A stretch of DNA of 64,000 nt from Pseudomonas putida S13.1.2 (GCF_000498395.2 NZ_CP010979.1:6106001-6170000), one strand, 5' to 3'; counted from the first letter of the stretch, positions 17,894 through 27,225 are shown. Numbers and translations are program-made. The notes: a model not told the origin generated them from the sequence alone.

Positions 17894-19918
17894 TCACTTC
17901 TCCGTGTTGGCCGGCGTCGCCGGCTGGCCGAGGGGCAGGCGCAAGGTAAAGCAGGTGCCCTGGCCGGGCGTGGACTGCACTTCCATCTGCCCCTTGTGGT
18001 TGTTGGTGATGATGAAATACGAAACCGACAGGCCCAGGCCGGTGCCCTGGCCGATCTCCTTGGTGGTGAAGAACGGCTCGAAGGTGCGTTTGCGCACCGC
18101 CTCGGGCATACCAACGCCATTGTCCTCGACCTGGATTTCTGCCCATGGCGGGTTCAGCCGGGTGCGCAGGGTAATGCGCCCGGGCTCACTGGGCTGTGGC
18201 CGCACGTGGATGGCCTGAGCCGCGTTTTTAAGCAGGTTGAGCAGTACCTGTTCCAGTTCGTTGGCGGTGCAGGGTACCGGGCCCAGTTCAGGGTCGAACT
18301 GGCGCACGATGGCCTGGCCCTTGAAGTCGAAGCCGATGGCCAGGTCAAAGTCATTGCCGGCAATTTCCACCGCCTGGTCGATCAGCGCCGGCAGGTCGCA
18401 GGGTGCCAACTGGCGGTTGCTGCGGCGGCTGAAGCTGAGCATGTGAGTGACGATCTTCGCTGCCCTGGCACCCGCCTGCTGAATGCCATCAAGCAACTGT
18501 GGCACCTCGCGGCTGTCCAGGTAGCGGTTGACCGTGGCCAGGTCGATGCCCAGCTCTTCGGCCTGCTCCTGGTTGCGCGGTAGCTCGGGCGACAGGCGTC
18601 GGCGGATGTTCTGCACGTTGTGCAAGATGGCGCCCAGCGGGTTGTTGATCTCGTGGGCCATGCCCGCCGCCAGGCCACCGACCGAGAGCATCTTCTCGGA
18701 TTGCACCATCATCTCTTCCAGCGACAGGCGCTGGGTTATGTCGTCGATGCGGATGACCACGCCACGCCCACCGCCGCCGGTCAGCGGGTAGAAGGTCAGG
18801 GCGTAGTGGCGCAGGTCATCGCCCTTGGCCCACGTGACCCGCTCGATCTTCGCTACCCGGTGCTTTTCCACGGTTTCCTTCAGCTGCGGCAAGAACGGCT
18901 TGAGCGGCTCGAAGGCGATGAACACCGGCTGATTCAGCGCTTCATCCAGTGGCGTACCGGAAAGCACCGTGGCTTCGTGGTTCCACTGGGTCACGTAAAG
19001 CTGTTCGTCGAGGGCGATCAGCGCCGAGGGCATCGAGTCGATGATGCTGTTGAGGTAGTTCTGGAAGCCTGTGAGTTTTTTCTCGATCTTGCTGCGCACC
19101 TGCACTTCCAGCTCAAGCTTGCGGTTGGTATGGCGGGTTTCCTCGGCCAGGCCCTGGGCCTGGTCGTAGGCGCTCTGGAATTCGTCCCGCGCGCGTTTCA
19201 GCTGCTGCTCGCGGCCTTCGATACGCGAGAGCATGGTGTTGAAGGCTTCGGCCAGGCTGCCGATTTCGTCGTCATTGCCGCGCTTGGCGCGCAAGGCATA
19301 GCTCTCTTCACGGGTAACCTGGCGGCTGAGCTCTTCGAGTTGGTTGATCGGCTGGGTGATCAGGCGCTTTATTTGCCGGGCGACCACAATCCACAGCAGG
19401 ATGCTGAACACCAGGATGCCCATGCTGGCGCTCAGGGTGCCGGTGTAGAACGCCGTGGGCAGCTCGCTGCTGGCCACCAGCAGCAGGTGCGCCGGCGGGT
19501 TGGCGTCGCGCGGTATGCGGATCAGCTGGGTGCTGCGAAACTCCATCAGGCGCCAGCCGTCGATGTTGCGAAAACGCTTGGGCAGGGCCAGCGGCTCGCC
19601 ATGCTGCAACTGCGCCAGCATCCGCCCATCGCCGCCGTAGACGGCGGCGGCGCGAAGCGGCGTGTAGCTGTCCAGTTCCTTGAGCAGGGCGCTGGCGGTT
19701 TCAGGGGTGTCACCGGCGCGGGCCGCAAGCTGCGGGTTGGCCACCAGCCGGCCGATGGTCTGCAGTGCCTGCGGCGCCATGCTTTCCTGGGTGATCCAGT
19801 AGGCGGCGCTGATGAAGGTGAGGTTGGCCACCAGCAGGATGGTCACCAGCAATACCAGCAGGGCTGCCAGCAGCTTCTGCCCGACCGGGAGGTTTTCCAG
19901 GCGTTGGCGCAAGGTCAT
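17894..19918 (-). CDS. Orphan membrane sensor histidine kinase (HAMP-PAS-HisKA-HATPase)
   Basis: A 674-residue kinase with membrane segments at about residues 17-40 and 163-183 enclosing a periplasmic domain of some 120 residues. Next come HAMP (about 184-240), a coiled coil, a PAS domain (about 285-400), a dimerisation box with the phospho-acceptor His422 in GMAHEINNPLGAILHN, and a catalytic domain with ELEQVLLNLLKNAAQAI, VEDNGVGMPE, FTTKEIGQGTGLGLS. No response regulator gene is adjacent. The signal is unknown; the HEINNPL form is common in kinases pairing with NtrC-like or stand-alone regulators. Probably one operon with the adenosyltransferase gene. Confidence 0.9.
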   Translation of the reverse strand: MTLRQRLENLPVGQKLLAALLVLLVTILLVANLTFISAAYWITQESMAPQALQTIGRLVANPQLAARAGDTPETASALLKELDSYTPLRAAAVYGGDGRMLAQLQHGEPLALPKRFRNIDGWRLMEFRSTQLIRIPRDANPPAHLLLVASSELPTAFYTGTLSASMGILVFSILLWIVVARQIKRLITQPINQLEELSRQVTREESYALRAKRGNDDEIGSLAEAFNTMLSRIEGREQQLKRARDEFQSAYDQAQGLAEETRHTNRKLELEVQVRSKIEKKLTGFQNYLNSIIDSMPSALIALDEQLYVTQWNHEATVLSGTPLDEALNQPVFIAFEPLKPFLPQLKETVEKHRVAKIERVTWAKGDDLRHYALTFYPLTGGGGRGVVIRIDDITQRLSLEEMMVQSEKMLSVGGLAAGMAHEINNPLGAILHNVQNIRRRLSPELPRNQEQAEELGIDLATVNRYLDSREVPQLLDGIQQAGARAAKIVTHMLSFSRRSNRQLAPCDLPALIDQAVEIAGNDFDLAIGFDFKGQAIVRQFDPELGPVPCTANELEQVLLNLLKNAAQAIHVRPQPSEPGRITLRTRLNPPWAEIQVEDNGVGMPEAVRKRTFEPFFTTKEIGQGTGLGLSVSYFIITNNHKGQMEVQSTPGQGTCFTLRLPLGQPATPANTEK

Positions 19919-19956
19919 GGGCTAGGCAATGTCCGTATCCGGTTGAAAGGGCCGCG

Positions 19957-20874
19957 TCAGTCGCAGGGCAAGCCACGCATGCGCAAGTTATCGACCAGGC
20001 GCTGCAGCAAGTGTTCCAGCTGTGGCAGTTGCAGGCCGTGGCGCCCTGCCGCCCGGCAGGCATGGCCGAGCAGGTAGTGCACCTCGGTGCGTCGGCCCGC
20101 GCGCACGTCCTGGTACATGGAAGAGTAGTTGGCTGCGGTGGCAAGGATCACCCGCTGCACTTCTTCGCTCAGCTCATCTGCCGCTTCCGGCTGGCCGCAG
20201 CGCCGCAGCAACTGGACCAGTTCGGCGCACAGCGCATCGACTTCACCCAGGTGCCCAAGCAACCCGCCGTTCTGGCATTCGTGCAGAACGGTCAGCGGGT
20301 TGATGGCGCAGTTGAGCGCCAGCTTGCGCCATAGGCGGGTGAGGATATCGACCGTCCATTCGGCAGGGATGCCGGCTTCGTGCAGGTCATCGAACCAGGC
20401 GGGGATTGTCGGGTTGCGTGGGTCGCCCAGCCAGTTGAATCCGTGGCCGGCAAACTGCACCTGCCAGTCCCCCTCGCGAAAGGCCCCTTCGGTGCTGGAG
20501 GCGAAGATGCAGCGTGCGTGGGGCACCAGGTCGGCCACTTCGTCCTGGCTGCCCAGGCCGTTCTGCAGCAACAGTACCTCGGCACCCTCGGCCAGCCGCG
20601 GCGCCACGCTGGCAATGGCCGGGGCGGCATCGTACGCCTTGCACGCCACCAGCAGGCGGTGGATGGGGCCCTGCGCCTGTGCGGTTTCGGCCGGGATGGC
20701 GTAGTGGCGGGGCTGGTCTTGCTCGACCAGGGTCAGGCCGCCGGCCTGCTGATAAGCCTGCAGCCGTTGCCCGTCACGCAGGATCAGGCGCACCGCCTTG
20801 CCTGCGCGCGCCAGGCGGCAAGCCCACAGGCTGCCGAGGCTGCCGGCGCCGAGAATATGCCAGGTGCTGCTCAT
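19957..20874 (-). CDS. panE: Ketopantoate reductase-family protein (putative 2-dehydropantoate 2-reductase)
   Basis: The 305-residue protein has an N-terminal NADPH-binding Rossmann fold (WHILGAGSLGSLWACRLARAG), the LLQNGLGSQDEV segment and a C-terminal ApbA/PanE domain with RLWRKLALNCAINPLTVL, which includes the catalytic lysine. PanE reduces ketopantoate to pantoate for coenzyme A synthesis. Pseudomonas genomes carry several paralogues, so the true substrate is not certain. It is divergent from yajQ and 38 bases upstream of the sensor kinase gene on the same strand. Confidence 0.85.
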   Translation of the reverse strand: MSSTWHILGAGSLGSLWACRLARAGKAVRLILRDGQRLQAYQQAGGLTLVEQDQPRHYAIPAETAQAQGPIHRLLVACKAYDAAPAIASVAPRLAEGAEVLLLQNGLGSQDEVADLVPHARCIFASSTEGAFREGDWQVQFAGHGFNWLGDPRNPTIPAWFDDLHEAGIPAEWTVDILTRLWRKLALNCAINPLTVLHECQNGGLLGHLGEVDALCAELVQLLRRCGQPEAADELSEEVQRVILATAANYSSMYQDVRAGRRTEVHYLLGHACRAAGRHGLQLPQLEHLLQRLVDNLRMRGLPCD

Positions 20875-20892
20875 ATGCGTTTCGCAACCCGT

Positions 20893-20898
20893 TATAAT
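20893..20898 (+). promoter_or_regulatory. Perfect -10 hexamer upstream of yajQ
   Basis: TATAAT lies about 77 bases before the yajQ start, in the short divergent gap with panE. I see no good -35 hexamer at 16-18 bases, so this is only a candidate promoter. Confidence 0.45.
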
Positions 20899-20974
20899 GA
20901 GTCCGCATTTTAACCGTCTAACTCAGCGTGCTCCATCTTCAGACCGAGCGCGCTTTATTTTTTGGAGAACAACC

Positions 20975-21460
20975 ATGCCTTCGTTCGACGTGGTATCGGA
21001 ACTGGACAAGCACGAAGTGCAGAACGCCGTTGATAACGCCATCAAGGAACTTGATCGCCGTTATGACCTGAAAGGCAAGGGCACCTTCGAGTTCAAGGAC
21101 AAGGATCAGACCGTTCTGCTGACCGCCGAGGAAGAGTTCCAGCTCGAAGCGATGCTGGAAATCCTGCGCCTTGCACTGGTCAAGCGCAAGATCGACGTGA
21201 AATGCCTGGAAACCAAGGACCCGTACCCCTCCGGCAAGGAAAAGAAGCAGGAAGCCAAGTTCCGCGAAGGCATCGACAAGGACCTGGCGAAGAAGATCGT
21301 TGCCGCCATCAAGGATGGCAAGCTGAAAGTACAGGCCGCCATCCAGGGCGAGCAGGTGCGGGTAACCGGCAAGAAGCGTGACGACCTGCAGGAAGCCATT
21401 GCCCTGCTGCGCACCAAGGAATTCGACATGCCGCTGCAGTTCAACAACTTCCGCGACTGA
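20975..21460 (+). CDS. yajQ: YajQ family cyclic-di-GMP/nucleotide-binding protein
   Basis: The 161-residue product starting MPSFDVVSELDKHEVQNAVD is the standard length and sequence type of YajQ. It forms two ferredoxin-like halves; KELDRRYDLKGKGTFEFKDKD is the most conserved stretch, and the end LRTKEFDMPLQFNNFRD is diagnostic. Xanthomonas and P. aeruginosa relatives bind c-di-GMP and act with a LysR partner. That function is taken from relatives. The start follows TTTGGAGAACAACC; earlier in-frame starts overlap panE on the other strand. Confidence 0.95.
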   Translation: MPSFDVVSELDKHEVQNAVDNAIKELDRRYDLKGKGTFEFKDKDQTVLLTAEEEFQLEAMLEILRLALVKRKIDVKCLETKDPYPSGKEKKQEAKFREGIDKDLAKKIVAAIKDGKLKVQAAIQGEQVRVTGKKRDDLQEAIALLRTKEFDMPLQFNNFRD

Positions 21461-21574
21461 TGCAGTTGCGGCCCGGAACCCCGATGGCCCAATGATGTCC
21501 ATGGGGGCCGGGGCTGTGCGAATGGGCACAGCCTGTTCTACCGTGTACTTGCCGCTCGGCATCAGGAGATGAAT

Positions 21575-22417
21575 ATGGATTTGAACGCTGAAGTCGATCA
21601 GCTCGTCCGCCAATCCCAGACCTGGGTCCCTTTGATCATGGAGTACGGCAGCCGCGTGCTGCTGGCACTGCTGACCCTGGCGGTCGGCTGGTGGATCATC
21701 AACAAGGTCAGCGCCCGCCTCGGCAAGCTGGTTGGCCTGCGCAACGCCGACCTTGCGCTGCAGGGTTTTATCAGCACCCTGGCGAACATCGTGCTGAAGG
21801 TGCTGCTGATGGTCAGCGTGGCCTCGATGATCGGCATCGAGACCACCTCGTTCGTTGCCGCCATCGGTGCCGCAGGCCTGGCAATCGGCCTGGCCTTGCA
21901 GGGCAGCCTGGCGAATTTCGCCGGCGGTGTGCTGATCTTGATGTTCCGCCCGTTCCGTATCGGTGACTGGATCGAGGCGCAGGGCGTTGCCGGCACCGTC
22001 GACAGCATCCAGATCTTCCACACCGTGCTGCGCACCGGTGACAACAAGACTGTGATCATGCCTAACGGCAGCCTGTCCAACGGCATCATCACCAACACCA
22101 ACCGCCAGCCGACGCGCAAGGTGGTGTTCGATGTGGGGGTGGACTACGAGGCCGACCTGCAGAAGGCCCGCAACGTGCTGCTGGAGCTGGCCAAGGACCC
22201 GCGTGTTCTGCCAGACCCGGCACCGCAGGCGGTAGTGGCGACGCTGGGCGACAGCTCGATTACCGTATCGCTGCGCTTGTGGACCAAGACGTCCGATTAC
22301 TGGGACGTGATGTTCATGCTCAACGAGCATGCGCGTGACCGGTTGAAGGCCGAAGGGATCGACATTCCGTTTCCGCAGCGGGTGATCCGTGTGGTGCAGG
22401 AGACTGCCGCGCAGTAA
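21575..22417 (+). CDS. mscS: Small-conductance mechanosensitive channel MscS
   Basis: An inner membrane channel that opens under tension to release solutes after osmotic downshock. The 280-residue protein has three N-terminal membrane segments. The pore-lining third helix is unmistakable: GAAGLAIGLALQGSLANFAGG. It is followed by the beta domain FRPFRIGDWIEAQGVAGTV and the alpha/beta domain with VIMPNGSLSNGIITN. I prefer the second ATG because AGGAG lies six bases before it, whereas it abuts the first ATG (21569). Confidence 0.95.
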   Translation: MDLNAEVDQLVRQSQTWVPLIMEYGSRVLLALLTLAVGWWIINKVSARLGKLVGLRNADLALQGFISTLANIVLKVLLMVSVASMIGIETTSFVAAIGAAGLAIGLALQGSLANFAGGVLILMFRPFRIGDWIEAQGVAGTVDSIQIFHTVLRTGDNKTVIMPNGSLSNGIITNTNRQPTRKVVFDVGVDYEADLQKARNVLLELAKDPRVLPDPAPQAVVATLGDSSITVSLRLWTKTSDYWDVMFMLNEHARDRLKAEGIDIPFPQRVIRVVQETAAQ

Positions 22418-22436
22418 CGCCGCGCTGGCATCGACC

Positions 22437-22538
22437 GGGGCCGCTTCGCGCCCCTTCGCGGGCATGCCCGCTCCCACAGGGATTGATTGAGCTCTGTGGG
22501 AGCGGGCATGCCCGCGAAGGGGCGCGAAGCGGACCCGG
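22437..22538. repeat. REP pair d, between mscS and the MFS gene
   Basis: Inverted REP copies of variant CGCGGGCATGCCCGCTCCCA with matched arms and outer GGGGCCGC/GCGGACCC sequences. The flanking genes are in tandem. Confidence 0.9.
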
Positions 22539-22616
22539 TTTTACACTTGTTCACAGCAATTACTCGGTTTTTCTGGCATATACCCTGGCCCCACCTGTCA
22601 CACCCGATATGCCATC

Positions 22617-23861
22617 ATGAAACCACTGCTGTACATCACCCCCCTGCGCGCCTTGCTGTTCGGCCTGACCCTGGCCCTGTTCGAGCTGCTGACCTACCTG
22701 GCCAGCGACGCCGTCATGCCGGCAATGCCGGTGGTGGTGGGCGACCTCAACGCCAGCCCCGAATACATCCCCCATGCCCTCAACCTGTATCTGTTGGGGG
22801 GCGTGGTGCTGCAATGGCTGATCGGCCCACTGGCCGACCGCTATGGCCGGCGTCCGCTGCTGCTGGTTGGCTGCGCGTTCTTCGGCCTGGCCTGCCTGGC
22901 CACCTTCTGGGTTCACGACATTGGCATGTTCAACTTGCTGCGCCTGTTGCAGGGTATCGGCCTGGGTTTTGTCGTCACCGTCAGCTACCCAGCCCTGAAC
23001 GAAGCCTTCAGCGAGGCTGACGCCGTGCGCATGATGGCCTTGCTGGCCAACATCGCCTTGCTGTCACCCCTGCTCGGGCCGTTGGTGGGCACCTTGTTGC
23101 TGCAGTGGCTGGACTGGCGCTGGCTGTTCGTGGCCTTTGCCATTGGCGCGGTGCTCGTGTGGGGACTGTTGTACCGCCTGATGCCGGAAACCCTCGGTGT
23201 GGAACGCCGTGACGGCTCGCGCCTGGCGTTTACGCCGATTCACCTGCTGCCACTGCTGGCGGGCTACGGTCAGTTGCTGGCCAACCGCCGTTTCGTTGCT
23301 GGCAGCGCTGCCTTGGGCCTGGTCGGTTTGCCGCTGATTGGCTGGATCGGCCTGTCGCCGGTGCTGCTCATCCACGATGAGGGGCTGAGCACCATGGCGT
23401 ACGCCTTGTGGCAGCTGCCGGTGTTTGGCGGGCTGATCCTCGGTAACCTGATCATCAACCGCATCGCCGACCGCTACCCGCTCCCGGCCCTGGTGCGGGG
23501 CGCGCTGTGGCCATACCTGGCTGGCCTGTGCCTGATGGTGCTGGCGACCTGGTACTGGCCGAGTGTTACCAGTGTGGTGGCCGGCATGTCGCTGTACGCG
23601 CTGGGGCTGGGTGTGGCCAACGCGGTGCTGTACCGCATGACGTTGTTTTCCAGCGAGCAAAGCAAAGGCCTGGTCTCAGCCATGCTGGGGATGATCACCA
23701 TTGCCTTGCTGGGGTTGGGTGGTGCGGTGCTGGCGATGATCGGCGCCGGGGCCAGCTTGCTGCACTTTGCCTTGGCGGCGGGTGTGGCGGGGGCATTGGC
23801 GTTGTGGCCGTTGTGGTTTGTGGTAGGTGGGCGGCCTGATGAGGGGGCTGTCGCGCAGTAA
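22617..23861 (+). CDS. MFS multidrug transporter, MdfA/DHA1-like
   Basis: A 414-residue protein with about twelve membrane segments. The loop between helices 2 and 3 carries the MFS motif A, GPLADRYGRRPLLLVG. The first helix contains LFELLTYLASDAVMPAMPVV, resembling the acidic-residue-bearing first helix of MdfA, which couples proton entry to export of cationic and neutral drugs. Motif C-like LLSPLLGPLVGTLL is in helix 5, as in exporters. The substrate is unknown. The gene is bounded by REP pairs on both sides and appears to be a single transcription unit. Confidence 0.88.
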   Translation: MKPLLYITPLRALLFGLTLALFELLTYLASDAVMPAMPVVVGDLNASPEYIPHALNLYLLGGVVLQWLIGPLADRYGRRPLLLVGCAFFGLACLATFWVHDIGMFNLLRLLQGIGLGFVVTVSYPALNEAFSEADAVRMMALLANIALLSPLLGPLVGTLLLQWLDWRWLFVAFAIGAVLVWGLLYRLMPETLGVERRDGSRLAFTPIHLLPLLAGYGQLLANRRFVAGSAALGLVGLPLIGWIGLSPVLLIHDEGLSTMAYALWQLPVFGGLILGNLIINRIADRYPLPALVRGALWPYLAGLCLMVLATWYWPSVTSVVAGMSLYALGLGVANAVLYRMTLFSSEQSKGLVSAMLGMITIALLGLGGAVLAMIGAGASLLHFALAAGVAGALALWPLWFVVGGRPDEGAVAQ

Positions 23862-23879
23862 TGTTTGATTGCCTGTCCT

Positions 23880-23973
23880 GGCCTCTTCGCGGGTAAACCC
23901 GCTCCCACAGGTACTGCACAGCGCTCAAAGGCGGTGCCGTACCTGTGGGAGCGGGTTTACCCGCGAAGAGGCC
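23880..23973. repeat. REP pair e, between the MFS gene and ampG
   Basis: Inverted REP copies of variant GGCCTCTTCGCGGGTAAACC, continuing CGCTCCCACAGG, with matched arms. This variant is very close to the published P. putida REP consensus as I remember it. It lies between convergent genes. Confidence 0.92.
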
Positions 23974-23993
23974 GGTACAGGCGATAGGTTCTT

Positions 23994-25541
23994 TCAGGGC
24001 CGCTCGGCCGCTGAACTGTCCTCTGCCACCGGCGTACCCCGGCCGGCCTCCTGGCGCCACTGCAGGGCGATCAGGATCAGCGTAGGCACACCCAGCAATG
24101 CGGTGATCAGGAAGAAGTCGTGGTAGCCGAACTTCTCCACGATGACGCCTGAATACCCGCCGATCAGCCGTGGCAACAGCAGCATGATCGAGCTGAGCAG
24201 CGCGTACTGGGTCGCCGAAAATTTCAGGTTGGTCAGGCTCGACAGGTAGGCAACGAAGGCCGAGGTGGCCATGCCGGAGCTGAAGTTGTCCAGCGAGATG
24301 GTCACTACCAGCATTTCCAGGTTCGGCCCCATGTCGGCCAGCATCAGGAACAGGATGTTGGTGCCGGCCGAGGCTACACCGCCGATGAACAGGATCGGCA
24401 TGATGCCGAAGCGCACGATCAGCAGGCCGCCAACCCCGGCGCCGACCAGGGTCATGATCAGGCCGAAGATCTTGCTGACACTGGCGATCTGGTCCTTGGT
24501 AAAGCCCATGTCGATATAGAACACATTGGCCATCACGCCCATCACGGTGTCCGACATGCGATAGGTAGCGATCAGGCCAAGCAGCAGCAGGGCCTGCCAG
24601 CGGTAGCGGGTGATGAAGTCGTTGACCGGGGTCAGCACCGGAGCCAGGCCGCGGCGACCCAGGCTGGACAGGCACGCCCAGCTCAGCAGCACGTAGAGGA
24701 TCAGGCGCAGGAAGGCGCGGTCTTCCAGCAGCAGGTCGAGCGGCGTGGCATCGCCGGAAATGACGCTGGACCAGCCGGTATTGAACATCTGGGTAAAGCT
24801 GGCCGGTACCGACACCAGCAGGATGATCAGTACGAACACCGACGCCAGCTGGTGCACCAGCCCATAGCGCGCTGCCGACAACTGGGTACGCATGGGCACT
24901 GGCGGCTCGCGCATGACCAGCGTGGTAAACAGGGCGGGCAGCATCATCACCCCGAACATGACATAGGTGCCGGCCCAGGCCTTGTGCAAATAGCTGAAAC
25001 CTGTGGAGCCGAACCACTCGGCGAAGAACAGTGCGCCCGCCGTGGCGAGCAATGCAGCCACCCGGTAACCGGCCATGTAGCTGGCAGCGAGTGCGGCCTG
25101 GCGTTGGTCGTCGGCGATTTCCAGGCGATAGGCGTCGACGGCGATATCCTGCGTGGCAGAGGCGAACGCCACCAGCACCGCCATGGCAATCAACCACGAC
25201 AAGTGCTGTTGCGGGTCGCACAGGCTCATACCTACCAGCCCGACCACCACCAGCGCTTGCGACAAAAGCAACCATGAACGCCGGCGCCCCAGCCCGCCGA
25301 GTAGCGGCAGGCGCCATTGGTCGAGCAGCGGCGACCACACCCACTTGAAGGCGTAGGCCAGGCCGATCAGGCTGGCGTAACCAATGGTTTCGCGGGCAAC
25401 GCCGGCTTCGCGCAACCACACGGACAGGGTCGAGAACACCAGCATGTAGGGCAGGCCAGCGGCGAAACCGAGCAGCAAAAGTACCAAGGTTGACGGGCTG
25501 GCATAGGCAGCAAGCGCAGCGCGCCAGGTTTTACGGGGCAT
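23994..25541 (-). CDS. ampG: Muropeptide permease AmpG
   Basis: AmpG imports GlcNAc-anhydroMurNAc peptides from the periplasm for peptidoglycan recycling; in many Pseudomonas this controls ampC beta-lactamase induction. The 515-residue product is polytopic, with about 14 membrane segments, and shows LLLLGFAAGLPYMLVFSTLSVWLREAGV at the N-terminus and SLIGLAYAFKWVWSPLLDQ, both typical of AmpG. The mid-region DIAVDAYRLE matches the family's internal motif. The ATG start is clear. It is followed on the left by REP pair e. Confidence 0.93.
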   Translation of the reverse strand: MPRKTWRAALAAYASPSTLVLLLLGFAAGLPYMLVFSTLSVWLREAGVARETIGYASLIGLAYAFKWVWSPLLDQWRLPLLGGLGRRRSWLLLSQALVVVGLVGMSLCDPQQHLSWLIAMAVLVAFASATQDIAVDAYRLEIADDQRQAALAASYMAGYRVAALLATAGALFFAEWFGSTGFSYLHKAWAGTYVMFGVMMLPALFTTLVMREPPVPMRTQLSAARYGLVHQLASVFVLIILLVSVPASFTQMFNTGWSSVISGDATPLDLLLEDRAFLRLILYVLLSWACLSSLGRRGLAPVLTPVNDFITRYRWQALLLLGLIATYRMSDTVMGVMANVFYIDMGFTKDQIASVSKIFGLIMTLVGAGVGGLLIVRFGIMPILFIGGVASAGTNILFLMLADMGPNLEMLVVTISLDNFSSGMATSAFVAYLSSLTNLKFSATQYALLSSIMLLLPRLIGGYSGVIVEKFGYHDFFLITALLGVPTLILIALQWRQEAGRGTPVAEDSSAAERP

Positions 25542-25584
25542 GGGCCAACATCTGCCTCAAGTTTGCGAAAACAAAGCGCGCACT

Positions 25585-25938
25585 CTAACCGCTGTGCTCC
25601 ATTGGGCGCCAGCCATGGCGCGTCATATCCACACGATTGTTGGCTACATTCACACCCTCCGCGCGTAATCGCGCCCGTTGCTCATCGCCTGAGGGCGTAC
25701 CCAATGCCAGGCTCAGCCGGCCACCTGCGCCGAGCACCCGGTGCCAGGGCAGGCGGGTGTCTGCTGGCAACTGCCCAAGTGTGCGTCCAACCCAGCGTGC
25801 CGCGCGGCCAAGCCCCGCCAGCTCGGCGAGTTGGCCGTAGCTCACCACCTTGCCGGGCGGCACTTGGCCGAGTACCGAATACAGCACCGTTCGTCGGCCC
25901 TCGGCGTTATCCAGGGCGTGCTCATAACCATCAGACAT
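25585..25938 (-). CDS. Alkyltransferase-like protein (ATL) with Trp in place of the active-site Cys
   Basis: The 117-residue protein resembles the DNA-binding domain of O6-alkylguanine-DNA methyltransferases: GQVPPGKVVSYGQLAELAGLG (helix-turn-helix) and RWVGRTLGQLPADTRLPWHRVLG. The methyl-acceptor motif PCHR is PWHR here, the hallmark of ATLs, which bind O6-alkylguanine and hand it to nucleotide excision repair instead of repairing it directly. I start at the ATG six bases after AAGGGGG; a GTG lies directly before it. It is in tandem with ampG, 43 bases upstream. Confidence 0.93.
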   Translation of the reverse strand: MSDGYEHALDNAEGRRTVLYSVLGQVPPGKVVSYGQLAELAGLGRAARWVGRTLGQLPADTRLPWHRVLGAGGRLSLALGTPSGDEQRARLRAEGVNVANNRVDMTRHGWRPMEHSG

Positions 25939-26089
25939 CACGCCCCCCTTGGGCTGCAGATGAAACTGGACCGGTGGTCGGGCAAATGAGCGTTGAACTC
26001 ACCGGCAGGTGCTCGGTCTGTCCTTGCTCTGGCCGTCGGTATCTGGATAATGCCCGGCTTTTTTGTCAAACCGAACCCATAGCCCGCTT

Positions 26090-27100
26090 ATGTATTCTAG
26101 ATCCTTGTTGTGCCTGCTAGCTGCTTCCTTGTGCGCCTCTCCGGTGTTGGCCGACACCGTGTGGATGAAGAACGGCGACCGGCTCAGTGGCAAGATCAAA
26201 GTTTTCGACGGGGGCAAGCTGCTGCTGGAGACCCCCTATGGTGGGTCCATCGCGCTGGACTGGAAACAGGTCCAGACCTTGGAAAGCGATCAGGAAATGC
26301 TGGTCAAGCAAGACGCTTATAGCGGTGAAAAAGCCAAGTCGCTGAAAGCCGCCGAGCCTGGCAAGGTAACCTTGGCCAATGGCGAGGCGCCGAAAACTGT
26401 AGACCTGGCCAGCATCGAACAGATCATGAAGCCCAAACCGCTGGTCGAGGACTTCGTCTGGAAAGGCAACGTCGATGTGGCCCTGGACTACAAGCGTGCC
26501 GAGAACGACACCGACGATTACGACGTAGGCTTCAAGACCACCGCTCGCCATGGCCGCTGGCGGCACAATGCCGAAGGCGAATACAACCGGGAGACCAAGG
26601 ACGACGTCACCACCACCGACAACTGGAGCGCCGAGTACGCGTTGGACCGCTTCATCACCGAGAAGTGGTTCTGGCAGGGGCGTGCAGAATACAAGCGTGA
26701 CCGCATCGAAGACCTGGCCCGCCAACGCACCGTCGGTACCGGCCCGGGTTACCAGTTCTGGGACGATGAACTGGGGGCGTTCTCGCTGGGTTCGCTGATC
26801 AACCGCACCGACTTCGAGTACCAGGACGGCGGCAAGGACAACTTCTATTCCGCAGCGGTCAAGTGGGACTACACGCGCTACCTGATAGGCAAGAACGTGC
26901 AGCTGTTCACCAACGGCGAGTTCGCCAAGCCGCTGGGTGGGGTGGCCGACTACTCGCTGGATGCCGAGGTTGGCCTGCGCTACAAGGTCACCGAATGGGC
27001 CTCGCTCAACCTCAAGGCGGAGAAGGACATCATCACCGGCACGCGTGAAAGTGACCTGGACAAGACCCGCTATACCGCAGGGTTCGGCGTTACCTGGTAA
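26090..27100 (+). CDS. DUF481 outer membrane beta-barrel protein (YdiY-like)
   Basis: A 336-residue exported protein. Residues 1-21 are a signal peptide (LLCLLAASLCASPVLA). Residues 22-120 form a small beta domain (VWMKNGDRLSGKIKVFDGG). The remainder is made of alternating amphipathic strands with many aromatic and charged residues (WKGNVDVALDYKRAENDTDD, ending with RYTAGFGVTW and a terminal Trp), as in DUF481 salt-stress-induced barrels. The function is not known. The start was set at the ATG that begins the signal peptide, not at an in-frame GTG/TTG-type start 27 bases upstream. Confidence 0.85.
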   Translation: MYSRSLLCLLAASLCASPVLADTVWMKNGDRLSGKIKVFDGGKLLLETPYGGSIALDWKQVQTLESDQEMLVKQDAYSGEKAKSLKAAEPGKVTLANGEAPKTVDLASIEQIMKPKPLVEDFVWKGNVDVALDYKRAENDTDDYDVGFKTTARHGRWRHNAEGEYNRETKDDVTTTDNWSAEYALDRFITEKWFWQGRAEYKRDRIEDLARQRTVGTGPGYQFWDDELGAFSLGSLINRTDFEYQDGGKDNFYSAAVKWDYTRYLIGKNVQLFTNGEFAKPLGGVADYSLDAEVGLRYKVTEWASLNLKAEKDIITGTRESDLDKTRYTAGFGVTW

Positions 27101-27106
27101 ACCGCC

Positions 27107-27225
27107 GGGGGCGCCTTGCGCCCCTATCGCCGGCAAGCCAGCTCCCACAGGTACCGCAAAGGCCTGGGCACTTCGCGGTCATTGTGGGAGCTGGCTTGCC
27201 GGCGATAGGGCTGCGCAGCAGCCCC
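27107..27225. repeat. REP pair f, between the DUF481 and HugZ-like genes
   Basis: Inverted REP copies of variant TATCGCCGGCAAGCCAGCTC with matched arms and a GC-rich outer palindrome at each side. The flanking genes are in tandem. Confidence 0.9.

Noticed and set aside
20875..20974. A full sigma-70 promoter for yajQ
   Set aside because: TATAAT is perfect but no acceptable -35 was found, so only the -10 was listed.
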